Assembly: GCF_000719865.1 (NCBI RefSeq)
Contig: NZ_JOID01000016.1
Coordinates: forward strand, 62,001-126,000
Source: Streptomyces albus subsp. albus
Lineage (GTDB): Bacteria > Actinomycetota > Actinomycetes > Streptomycetales > Streptomycetaceae
Direction of reading: 5' to 3'
Length of the DNA stretch: 64,000 bases
Shown here in pieces: positions 20,744 to 28,345 of this stretch (its first letter is position 1; the number at the start of each line of letters is the position of its first letter). Below the pieces are notes generated by a model, which made no database searches, was not told the origin of the DNA, and was given only the letters and a program-made list of their open reading frames with translations. Made by a program: the position numbers and the translations under genes.

Positions 20744-21847
20744 TCAGGAACCGCTCGCGGCCCGGCAGCAGTCCGGTTCCAGCCCGGCCGGCAGCCGTTC
20801 GCCGCCGAAGACCGCCGTCGTGGCCTCGTCGCCCCCGAGGGCGGCGACGGCCAGCAGCACCGAGCCGGCCGTCCAGGTGGTTTGCTCCTCCGGCCAGAAG
20901 GCGCCGTCCTCGAAGACGTAGCCCGTCCAGTACATGCCGTCGTCGTCACGGAGATGACCGATCCAGCGGAGGATGTCCACGGCGCGGTCCGACTCCCCCA
21001 TGGCCCAGAGGGCGAGCGCCAGTTCGGCGCTCTCGCCGCCGGTGACCCACGGGTTCGGCAGCACGCAGCGGACGCCGAGGCCGGGGACCACGAAGTCGTC
21101 CCAGCCCTCCTCGATGCGTTCCTTGGCCGCCGTGCCGGTCAGCGCCCCGCCGAGGATCGGGTAGTACCAGTCCATCGAGTAGCGGGACTTGTCCAGGAAG
21201 CGCTCCGGGTGGTGCCGGATGGCGTGGCCGAGCAGCCCGGTCGCCAGCTCCCAGTCGGGCTGCGGGTCCTCGCGCTGCTCGGCGATGGCCAGGGCGCAGC
21301 GCAGCGCCTGGTGGATGGAGGAGCAGCCGGTGAGCAGCGCGTCGGCGACGGCCTCCCCGGGGGTGCCGTCCGGTTCGGGGGCCTCGCGCTTCCAGCCGAT
21401 CTGCCCGCCGGGCTGCTGGAGGGCGAGGACGAACTCGACGGCGGCGTAGACGGTGGGCCACATCCGGTCGAGGAAGGTGTCGTCGCCGGTGGAGAGGTAG
21501 TGGTGCCAGACGCCCACCGCCACGTAGGCGACGAAGTTGGACTCCCGGCCGCGGTCGGTGGGTGCCGCCGGGTCGCCGTCGGCGTAGGCCGCGTACCAGG
21601 AGCCGTCCGGGAGTTGGTGTTCGGCCAGCCAGCGGTAGGCGGCCTCGGCGTGCTCGTGCTCGCCGGCGGCGTCCAGGGCCATGGCGGCCTCGACGTGGTC
21701 CCAGGGGTCGAGGTGGTGGCCGCGGAACCACGGGATGGCGCCGTCCTCGCGCTGGTGGGCGAGGATGCCCGCCACGGTGGCGGCGGCCTGCTCGGCCGTG
21801 AGGACCCCGGGCAGGACCAGGCGTTCGGTGCGGCCGGGGCTGGTCAC
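20744..21847 (-). CDS. Prenyltransferase/squalene-cyclase-like alpha-toroid protein
   Basis: This 367-residue protein is built from (alpha/alpha) toroid repeats with QW-like motifs: ILAHQREDGAIPWFRGHH, WLAEHQLPDGSWYAAYADGD, VLALQQPGGQIGWKREAP. Similar proteins are annotated as prenyltransferases, but the DDXXD or DXDD catalytic motifs of terpene enzymes are not evident; a glycan-related toroid is equally possible. Its GTG start overlaps the methyltransferase stop (GTGA at 21844-21847), so it is the third, coupled gene of the glycosyltransferase-methyltransferase operon. Confidence 0.78.
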   Translation of the reverse strand: MTSPGRTERLVLPGVLTAEQAAATVAGILAHQREDGAIPWFRGHHLDPWDHVEAAMALDAAGEHEHAEAAYRWLAEHQLPDGSWYAAYADGDPAAPTDRGRESNFVAYVAVGVWHHYLSTGDDTFLDRMWPTVYAAVEFVLALQQPGGQIGWKREAPEPDGTPGEAVADALLTGCSSIHQALRCALAIAEQREDPQPDWELATGLLGHAIRHHPERFLDKSRYSMDWYYPILGGALTGTAAKERIEEGWDDFVVPGLGVRCVLPNPWVTGGESAELALALWAMGESDRAVDILRWIGHLRDDDGMYWTGYVFEDGAFWPEEQTTWTAGSVLLAVAALGGDEATTAVFGGERLPAGLEPDCCRAASGS

Positions 21848-22659
21848 GCCCGGCCCTCGCCGGTTCCTTCGGCGGTCCCGGTGGCCGGGGTGCCGGCGGC
21901 CGTGTCGTCGGGGCCTGCGGCCGTGTCGTCGAGGCCGGTGGCCGGCAGCTGCGGCTTGGTGGCGTAGACGACGAAGCTCTTGCCGATCAGCGGGTCGAGC
22001 GCGCGTTCGGCGACCCGGGTGAGCAGGGGTTTCTTCATGATGTCCCAGACCAGCAGCTTGTGGTACGCGCGGACCGGCAGCGCCTTGTCGTTGTCGACGC
22101 CGAAGGCGCACTTCAGCCACCAGTAGGGCGAGTGCAGCCCGTGCGCGTGGTGGCTGCCGTACGGGCGCAGCCCGGCCTCGCGGATCTTGCGGATCAGTTC
22201 CTCGGCGCGGTAGATGCGGATGTGGCCGCCCTCGACCTCGTGGTAGGCGTCGGAGAGCGCCCAGCAGACCTTCTCCGGCCCGTAGCGGGGCACGGTCACG
22301 GCGATCCGGCCGCCGGGCCTCAGGACGCGGACCATCTCGGCGAGGACGCCCTTGTCGTCGGGGATGTGTTCCATCACCTCGGAGATGATGACGACGTCGA
22401 AGCTGTCGTCGGGGAAGGGCAGCGCCAGCGCGTCGCCCTCCATGGCGGTGGCGGTGGCGCCGGCCGGGGCCTCGCCCGCCTCCTTCATGGCGGCGAACCA
22501 GGTGGCGACCTCCCGGATCTCCTCGGCGTTGCGGTCGAGCGCCACGACGTGCGCGCCCCGCCGGTAGCACTCGAAGGCGTGCCGGCCGGCGCCGCAGCCC
22601 AGATCGAGCACGCGGTCGCCCGCGGCCAGCGGAAACCGGGAAAAGTCGACGGTCAGCAC
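21844..22659 (-). CDS. Class I SAM-dependent methyltransferase
   Basis: This 271-residue protein has motif I RVLDLGCGAGRHAFECYRRG, post-I VVALDRN and motif II PFPDDSFDVVIISEVMEHIP. It continues with VLRPGGRIAVTVPRY and an RIYRAEELIRKIREAGLRP region, as in methyltransferases acting on sugars or lipids. It ends in an Ala/Gly/Thr-rich tail with a DDTAAGPDDTAAGTP repeat. GTG 22659 begins the conserved region. It lies between the glycosyltransferase and the toroid protein, suggesting that the operon builds a methylated glycoconjugate. Confidence 0.88.
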   Translation of the reverse strand: MLTVDFSRFPLAAGDRVLDLGCGAGRHAFECYRRGAHVVALDRNAEEIREVATWFAAMKEAGEAPAGATATAMEGDALALPFPDDSFDVVIISEVMEHIPDDKGVLAEMVRVLRPGGRIAVTVPRYGPEKVCWALSDAYHEVEGGHIRIYRAEELIRKIREAGLRPYGSHHAHGLHSPYWWLKCAFGVDNDKALPVRAYHKLLVWDIMKKPLLTRVAERALDPLIGKSFVVYATKPQLPATGLDDTAAGPDDTAAGTPATGTAEGTGEGRA

Positions 22660-22725
22660 TCGGGGTCTGCCTCTTTCGGTCGGGGGTGCGTCCGGCCGGC
22701 CGCGCGGGCGGCCGGTGGGGGGCGG

Positions 22726-24105
22726 TTACGGGGCGGCGGCTCCGGCCGGGAGGGCGGCGCCCTGCCGCTCCACGGCCCGCCGGTAGTGCTCGGCGGTGCC
22801 GCGAGCGGCGCGGGCCCAGGTGAAGCGGGAGAGCACGCGTTCCCGGCCGGCGTGGCCGAGGCGGCGGCGCAGCGCGGGGCCGTCGTGGGGGTCGAGGAGC
22901 CGGCCGAGCGCGGCGGCGAGGGCACCCGCGTCGCCCGGCGGTACGGCGAGGCAGGTCTCGCCGTCCTCGCCCGCGACCTCGGGGATGGCCCCGCCGGTGG
23001 TGGCGACGAGCGGGGTGCCGGTGGCCATGGCCTCGGCGGCGGGCAGCGAGAAGCCCTCGTAGAGGGAGGGCACGCAGGCGATCTGGGCGCCGCGCACGAG
23101 GTCGGCGAGTTCGGCGTCGCTGATGCCCTTGACGAACTCGACGGCGTCGGTGAGGCCGTAGCGTTCGATGGCGGCGGCGACGGGCCCGTCCTCGGCGCGC
23201 TTGCCGACGACGACGAGATGGGCGCCGGGGTGCTCGGTGCGGAGCTTGGCGAGCGCCTCGACGAGGTGGACCAGGCCCTTGAGGGGGACGTCGGCGCTGG
23301 AGGTGGTGACGATCCGGCCGGGGATCTCGGGGACGGCGGGGTCCGGGGAGAACAGCTCGGTGTCGGCGCCGATGTGGACGACGTGGACGCGGTCGGCGGG
23401 CACGCCGAGGTGCTCGGTGATCTCGTCGCGGGAGCTGCCGGAGACGGTCAGCACGGACGGCAGCCGGCGGGCGACGCGCTTCTGCATGCGGGTGAAGCCG
23501 TACCAGCGGCGGACGGAGGCGCGGCGCCAGAGGCCGGTGGCGGCGTCGAGGTCGAGCCGGCGGTCCACGGTGATGGGGTGGTGGACGGTGGTGACGAGCG
23601 GGGCGCCGAGCCGGGCGGGACCGCCGAGCAGGCCGTAGCCGAGGGTCTGGTTGTCGTGGATGACGTCGAACTCGCCGCGGCGGGCGGCGAGGTGACGGCG
23701 GGCGCGGAGGCTGAAGGTGAGCGGTTCGGGGAAGCCGCCGGTCCACATGGTGGCCACTTCCAGGGCGTCGATCCAGTCCCGGTACTCGCCGGGCTTCGGG
23801 GTGCGGAACGGGTCGGGCTGCCGGTAGAGGTCGAGACTGGGCAGCTCGGTGAGGCTCACCCGGCCGGGGCCGGCGGTCTCGTCGAGGACCGGGTAGGGCT
23901 GGGAGCCGATGACCTCGACGGTGTGGCCGAGCGCGGCGAGTTCGCGGGACAGGTGCCGGACGTAGACGCCCTGGCCGCCGCAGAACGGATTGCCCTTGTA
24001 GGTGAGGAGGGCGATGCGCAGCGGGCGTCCGCCGTCGGCCGCGAGGGGGCCGGTGGTCCCGGCGGAGGGGCTCGATGCGGCTGCCGGTGCGGCCTCAGCG
24101 GTCAC
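22726..24105 (-). CDS. Glycosyltransferase family 4 (GT-B fold)
   Basis: This 459-residue protein has two Rossmann-like halves. The N-terminal half shows the acceptor site LLTYKGNPFCGGQGVYVRHL and FDVIHDNQTLGYG. The C-terminal half has the nucleotide-sugar site VVVGKRAEDGP and the retaining GT4 signature VPSLYEGFSLPAAEAMATG. It probably transfers a sugar at the inner face of the membrane. GTG 24105, with AAGGGG 8 nt upstream, is preferred to the 24168 ATG, which lies inside the regulatory region next to the KstR-type box. It is the first gene of the operon. Confidence 0.9.
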   Translation of the reverse strand: MTAEAAPAAASSPSAGTTGPLAADGGRPLRIALLTYKGNPFCGGQGVYVRHLSRELAALGHTVEVIGSQPYPVLDETAGPGRVSLTELPSLDLYRQPDPFRTPKPGEYRDWIDALEVATMWTGGFPEPLTFSLRARRHLAARRGEFDVIHDNQTLGYGLLGGPARLGAPLVTTVHHPITVDRRLDLDAATGLWRRASVRRWYGFTRMQKRVARRLPSVLTVSGSSRDEITEHLGVPADRVHVVHIGADTELFSPDPAVPEIPGRIVTTSSADVPLKGLVHLVEALAKLRTEHPGAHLVVVGKRAEDGPVAAAIERYGLTDAVEFVKGISDAELADLVRGAQIACVPSLYEGFSLPAAEAMATGTPLVATTGGAIPEVAGEDGETCLAVPPGDAGALAAALGRLLDPHDGPALRRRLGHAGRERVLSRFTWARAARGTAEHYRRAVERQGAALPAGAAAP

Positions 24106-24160
24106 TCTTCGGGCCCCTTCTCGCTTCAGTTCTGCCGGAGCGTAACGGCTCGCGCCAATG

Positions 24161-24174
24161 TAGAACAAGTTTCA
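24161..24174. promoter_or_regulatory. KstR-type operator
   Basis: TAGAACAAGTTTCA matches the published KstR consensus TNNAACNNGTTNNA at every fixed position. It lies 56 bp upstream of the glycosyltransferase start, facing a gene for a KstR-like repressor, so the operon is probably repressed by that protein. Confidence 0.75.
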
Positions 24175-24276
24175 GAATGGGCGGCCACCCGGCCACCCGT
24201 CCGTCCGCCCGCCGGCTGTCCGCCCGGTCACCCATGGGCCCCGCGTGGTCGTCCGCCCCGGAGGGAAGCTTTGAAT

Positions 24277-24290
24277 CTACCGGCAGGTAG
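24277..24290. promoter_or_regulatory. Palindrome CTACC-N4-GGTAG, possible operator
   Basis: CTACCGGCAGGTAG is a perfect 5-bp dyad preceded by TTGAAT, in the A/T-richer part of the divergent intergenic region. It may bind a second regulator or overlap a promoter of the KstR-like gene. Confidence 0.35.
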
Positions 24291-24459
24291 CACGTACCGC
24301 AGATCCGGGCCGGGTGATTCGCACCACGGTCGGCGCGCCGCCGGGCTTTTCCGCGCCCGCCACTCATGGCCTGAGCTTGCGCCCGCTGTGAGCACTCGGG
24401 CACGGTGAGGTGCCCCTGCGGATGCCGGCGCACGCCACGGACGTCACAGATCGGGACAT

Positions 24460-25191
24460 ATGACCACGGAATCAGCGTCACAGCTCTCCCCGTCTCGCCT
24501 GACGGAGCGTCAGGAAGCCCGCCGCCTGTCGATCCTGCGTGCGAGTGCCGAACTCGCGAGCCGGGGCGGTTTCGACGCCGTACAGATGCGCGAGGTGGCG
24601 GAGAGCTCCGGGGTCGCCCTCGGTACCCTCTACCGCTACTTCCCGTCCAAGATCCACCTGCTGGTCGCCACCCTGCGGGACCAGCTCCAGCGGCTCCACG
24701 AGACACCGGCGCGCCGGCCCGTGACGGCGGAGGCGCCCTCGGCCCGGGTCGCCGAGACGGTGCTGCGCGCCTTCCGCGCGATGCGGCGCGAACCGCTGCT
24801 GGCCGACGCGATGGTGCGGGCGCTGACCTTCGCCGACCGGTCGGTGAGCGAGGAGGTGGCGGCCGTGTCCCGGCTGACCACCAGGATCATCCTGGACGCC
24901 GTGGGGCAGACCGGCGACCCCGGTCCCGAGCGGCTCTCGGCGGTCCGCGTCATCGAACACACCTGGCACGCCACGCTCGTGGCCTGGCTGGCCGGCCGCT
25001 CCTCGACGGAGCGGGTGCGCACCGACATCGAGACCGCCTGCCGGCTCATCGACCTCACGGCCCCGGGGGAGGCGGGGGCGCCCGGGGGGCCACCCGCGGA
25101 GGCCCGGGCGGGCGCGGAGGGGGCAGGCGCGGAAGAGGCGTGCGCAGGGGGCGCGCGAAGCCCCGGAAGAGCTCCGGAACGCGCCCGCTGA
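24460..25191 (+). CDS. kstR: TetR-family regulator, KstR-like
   Basis: This 243-residue protein has an N-terminal TetR helix-turn-helix (RRLSILRASAELASRGGFDA, MREVAESSGVALGTLYRYFP, SKIHLLVATLRDQLQRLH). Its ligand domain closely follows mycobacterial KstR (LADAMVRALTFADRSVSEEV, SAVRVIEHTWHATLVAWLAG). KstR represses sterol-catabolic genes and is released by a cholestenoyl-CoA intermediate. No sterol genes are visible nearby; the only adjacent KstR-type box fronts a glycosyltransferase operon. The C-terminal ~35 residues are a Gly/Ala/Glu-rich extension absent from KstR. Confidence 0.85.
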   Translation: MTTESASQLSPSRLTERQEARRLSILRASAELASRGGFDAVQMREVAESSGVALGTLYRYFPSKIHLLVATLRDQLQRLHETPARRPVTAEAPSARVAETVLRAFRAMRREPLLADAMVRALTFADRSVSEEVAAVSRLTTRIILDAVGQTGDPGPERLSAVRVIEHTWHATLVAWLAGRSSTERVRTDIETACRLIDLTAPGEAGAPGGPPAEARAGAEGAGAEEACAGGARSPGRAPERAR

Positions 25192-25357
25192 TTCGAGTAC
25201 AGCACGGGGCGTAGAGCAACTCCGTATGCCAAGTCACGTAACGGCCGTTCCCTCGCGCCGGTTGTGGGAACGCGCTCTTGGACGCATCAACTATTCAGAT
25301 GTTCCGACGGATACATCGGAGACCACCGGTGCACACGAGTCTGGAGGGGACGGGCAA

Positions 25358-25996
25358 GTGATCCGGGTACTTCTGGTGCACGACATCGGGCTTCTGCGGT
25401 CGGCGCTGGCCGCACTGCTGGGGAGGGAACAGGATTTGGAGGTCACGGCGGCGACTTGGGACAAGTTCCCGGCACGGGCGCGAGCCACCCGTCCGGACGT
25501 CTGCGTGGTCGACGCGGACAACCCGGCCTCGGACTCGGTCACCACCGTGCTGGAAGCCGCCGAACGGGAGGCAGAGGCCCGGGGAGCCGGAAGGGCCGGA
25601 GGTTCCGGCCGCGGCAGCGCGCTGCTCGCCCTGGTGACCGCGGGACGGCCCGGCGCGCTCCGCCGCGCCTTCGACGCCAGCGCCCTCGGGTACGTCAGCA
25701 AGAACGCGACCCCGCAGCGATTACTGGACGCCATCCGGAAGGTCTCCAAGGGCGAGCGATTCGTGGACGAATCGCTCGCTTTCGGCTTCATGCAGGCGGC
25801 CGAGATGCCGCTGACGGCACGGGAGTTGAGCGTGCTGTCCCTGGCCGCCGAGGGCGCGCCGATCGCCGAGATCGCCAAGAGTCTCCATCTGTGCAACGGG
25901 ACCGTGCGCAACTACATGGCCTCGGTGATCCGCAAGACCGGCGCGAGAAACCGCATCGACGCCGTGCGCATATCGCAGAGCGCCGGCTGGGTCTGA
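25358..25996 (+). CDS. ramR: RamR/AmfR-type response regulator of the SapB cluster
   Basis: This 212-residue protein has an N-terminal receiver-like domain and a C-terminal LuxR helix-turn-helix (MPLTARELSVLSLAAEGAPI, NGTVRNYMASVIRKTGARNR). The receiver is atypical: the acidic pocket reads VHDIG instead of DD, although the aspartate of CVVDAD is kept. As with RamR/AmfR, there is no partner kinase. RamR activates ramCSAB for aerial growth. GTG 25358, with GGAGGGG upstream, begins at the receiver strand VIRVLLVHD. Codon 122 is TTA (25721-25723), so translation should need the bldA tRNA. It converges with ramB. Confidence 0.9.
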   Translation: MIRVLLVHDIGLLRSALAALLGREQDLEVTAATWDKFPARARATRPDVCVVDADNPASDSVTTVLEAAEREAEARGAGRAGGSGRGSALLALVTAGRPGALRRAFDASALGYVSKNATPQRLLDAIRKVSKGERFVDESLAFGFMQAAEMPLTARELSVLSLAAEGAPIAEIAKSLHLCNGTVRNYMASVIRKTGARNRIDAVRISQSAGWV

Positions 25997-26007
25997 TATC
26001 TGTTCCC

Positions 26008-26056
26008 CGCCCCTGCCCGCCGCCTGTCCTCCGGGACCGGGCGGCGGGCAGGGGCG
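26008..26056. terminator. Bidirectional terminator between ramR and ramB
   Basis: A perfect 17-bp stem (26008-26024 with 26040-26056) and a 15-nt loop lie exactly in the space between the two converging genes. Confidence 0.8.
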
Positions 26057-26080
26057 TGAACCGCGGCGGCGGGACGGAGG

Positions 26081-28345
26081 TCAGACGCGCGCGGTCTGCC
26101 AGTGGCCCACGAGGTCGCGGTAGAGGCCGGAGCGGTCCAGCACCTCGTCGTGGCTGCCGCAGACCGCGTGGACACCGTCCATCACCAGGACGCGGTCGGC
26201 GCGGCGGGCCGAGCTGATCCGGTGCGCGACCGTGATCACCGTGCCGGGCCGTTCCGCGAAGGCGCGCTCGGCCCGTTCCTCCGCCACCGGGTCCAGGTGG
26301 CAGGTGGCCTCATCCAGCAGCACCACCGGGGCGGGCGACAGATGGGCCCGGGCCAGGGCGATCAACTGCCGCTCGCCCTGCGACAGTACGGAGGGGTCGA
26401 CGACCGCGTCGAGGCCGCCGAGCCGGTCCGCCAGCGGGCCGAGGCCCACCGCCTCCGCCGAGGCCGCCACCGCCTCCGGCGGGGCGCCGTCCGGGCAGAG
26501 GTAGAGCAGATTCTCCCGCAGGGTGCCGGTGAAGACGTACGCCTGCTGGGGGATGAGGACCCGCAGCCGCGCCGGCTCACCGGCCGACCACGAGCCGGCG
26601 GGGCGGCCGAGCACCCGGACCTCACCCCGGTCCGGGGTCAGCAGCCCGGCGACCAGGCCGGTCAGGGTGGACTTGCCGATGCCGCTGGGCCCGACCACGG
26701 CCAGGCACTCCCCCGCCATGACGGTGAGGTCGAGATCGCGCAGCACGGGGTGCGCGCCGGCGCCGTAGGCGAAGGTGACCGAGCGGAGTTCGACGGCCGG
26801 GGCGCCCGCACCCGGAACCAGGGCCGCGAGCCCGGGATCGCCCGGGGCGGCCGCGGGGGCCGCCGCGCCGACGGTTTCCGCGGTGAGCGGGCCCGGGTCC
26901 GGGCTCCCGCCCGGGCCGGAATCGGCTCCGGCGGACCCGGAGAAACCAGCAGGCCCGGAGGGCACGGCGGATCCTGCCGCCGGCGCGGCCGGCCCGGGGT
27001 GTCCCGGCTGTCCGGCGGGCTCCCGGCTCCCCGCACGGGCCGTCGCGCCGTCCGCTGCGCCGGCCGCTGCGGAGGGCGCCGTCGCGAACGGGTCCGGACC
27101 CGGCACCGCGACCGTCGCGCCCGGCTCCCCCGCGTCACGTGAGGGTTCGTGGCCGCCGGTGAGCCGGTCCAGGATCACCAGCAGCCGGGTGCCCGCGGCG
27201 CCCAGCGCCGTCATCAGGGTGTGCAGCGCGGGCAGCAGCGACTGCGTCAAGTAGGTCAGCGCGCCCAGCAGTTCACCGGCCGTGACGCCCCGGTCGAGCA
27301 GCCAGGGCGTGGCGACGACCAGCAGCAGGACGGGCAACTGCCCGGCCACGCCGAGCGACAGGGTGCGCGCCGCGGCCCACCGGGCGAGCGACCGCGCGGC
27401 GCCCACCTCGGCCTCGGCGAGCCGCGCCGCGCGCGCGGCCGTACGGTCCTCGGCGCCGCAGGCCACGATGTCCCGGACGCCCCCGGCGACCGCCCCGTAC
27501 TCCTCGGCGAGCGCCTCGTCCGCGCGGAGGTAGTCGCGCTGCCGGGCGGCCATCGGGATCAGCGTGCCGAGGAACAGCGCCAGGCCCAGCAGCAGCGGCG
27601 GCCCGACGACGAGCAGCAGCAGCGGGGCGAGGGAAGCCAGCCCGAGCAGGGCTCCGGCGGCGGTGAACAGGAAAGAGCGGGCGACCAGCACGAGCCCCGC
27701 GAAACTGTCCCGGGCGGTCTCCGTCTGATGCGTGATCCGGGAGACGACCGCGCTGTCGGCCCGCGCCGGATCGGCGACCGCCTCGCGCAGGGAGGCCGAC
27801 ACCACCCGGCGCAGCAGTCCGTCGCGCAGGGGTTCGACGAGACCGGCCAGACCGCGGAACACCCCCTGGTTGGCGAAGCCGCCGACGACGACGGCCGCGG
27901 CGGCCACGGCCAGCCAGAGCAGGCCGGTGCGGGTGTCCCCGGCGAGGAAGCCCCGGTCCAGGGCCTGCGCCACGCTGTAGCCGCCGAGGAAGGTGTGCGC
28001 CGACTCCAGCAGCGACCAGCCGCCGAGCGCGGCCAGGACGCGGAGCCGCGCCGCCAGGAACCGGCGCGCCTGCGGCAGGATCCGCCGCAGCGCCCCCCGC
28101 CCGGCCCGGTCCTCACCGGTCCCGTCCTCGCGGGCCCGGCCCGTTCCGGCACGGTCCGTCCCGGCGCGGCCCGTCCCGGCGCGGCCTTCTCCGGCCCGGT
28201 CCGGTCCCGCGCCGTCCCCTCCCGCGACGGGGTGTGGGGCAGCGGTGTCCCGCTCCACCGCCGGTTGGCCCCGCCGTCCGGCCTCCGGGCCGGGTACGGC
28301 CCACCGTTCCGGCGCGGTGTCCTCCGTCCGCCCGGGCCGGGTCAC
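26081..28345 (-). CDS. ramB: ABC transporter (membrane plus ATPase), RamB/AmfA-type
   Basis: This 754-residue half-transporter has about six membrane helices (residues ~110-370), then an ATPase with Walker A VGPSGIGKSTLTGLVAG, signature LSQGERQLIALARAH and Walker B VVLLDEATCHLD. It is paired with RamA for SapB export or maturation. GTG 28345 overlaps the RamA stop (GTGA). Two low-complexity stretches stand out: an N-terminal Arg/Gly/Ala/Thr region with repeated GRAGTDRAGTGRA and a ~100-residue Gly/Pro/Ala linker between the membrane and ATPase domains. Homologs have short linkers. Confidence 0.88.
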   Translation of the reverse strand: MTRPGRTEDTAPERWAVPGPEAGRRGQPAVERDTAAPHPVAGGDGAGPDRAGEGRAGTGRAGTDRAGTGRAREDGTGEDRAGRGALRRILPQARRFLAARLRVLAALGGWSLLESAHTFLGGYSVAQALDRGFLAGDTRTGLLWLAVAAAAVVVGGFANQGVFRGLAGLVEPLRDGLLRRVVSASLREAVADPARADSAVVSRITHQTETARDSFAGLVLVARSFLFTAAGALLGLASLAPLLLLVVGPPLLLGLALFLGTLIPMAARQRDYLRADEALAEEYGAVAGGVRDIVACGAEDRTAARAARLAEAEVGAARSLARWAAARTLSLGVAGQLPVLLLVVATPWLLDRGVTAGELLGALTYLTQSLLPALHTLMTALGAAGTRLLVILDRLTGGHEPSRDAGEPGATVAVPGPDPFATAPSAAAGAADGATARAGSREPAGQPGHPGPAAPAAGSAVPSGPAGFSGSAGADSGPGGSPDPGPLTAETVGAAAPAAAPGDPGLAALVPGAGAPAVELRSVTFAYGAGAHPVLRDLDLTVMAGECLAVVGPSGIGKSTLTGLVAGLLTPDRGEVRVLGRPAGSWSAGEPARLRVLIPQQAYVFTGTLRENLLYLCPDGAPPEAVAASAEAVGLGPLADRLGGLDAVVDPSVLSQGERQLIALARAHLSPAPVVLLDEATCHLDPVAEERAERAFAERPGTVITVAHRISSARRADRVLVMDGVHAVCGSHDEVLDRSGLYRDLVGHWQTARV

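Larger units (their letters stand above)
24106..24459. other. Divergent regulatory region, glycosyltransferase operon / KstR-like gene
   Basis: This 354-bp region contains the KstR-type operator (24161-24174) and a second palindrome (24277-24290). It is locally A/T-richer than its surroundings. No gene is seen. Confidence 0.5.

Noticed and set aside
22060..24408. 782-codon plus-strand open frame
   Set aside because: It is antisense to the methyltransferase and glycosyltransferase genes, both with clear catalytic motifs; its product is low-complexity Gly/Val/Glu.
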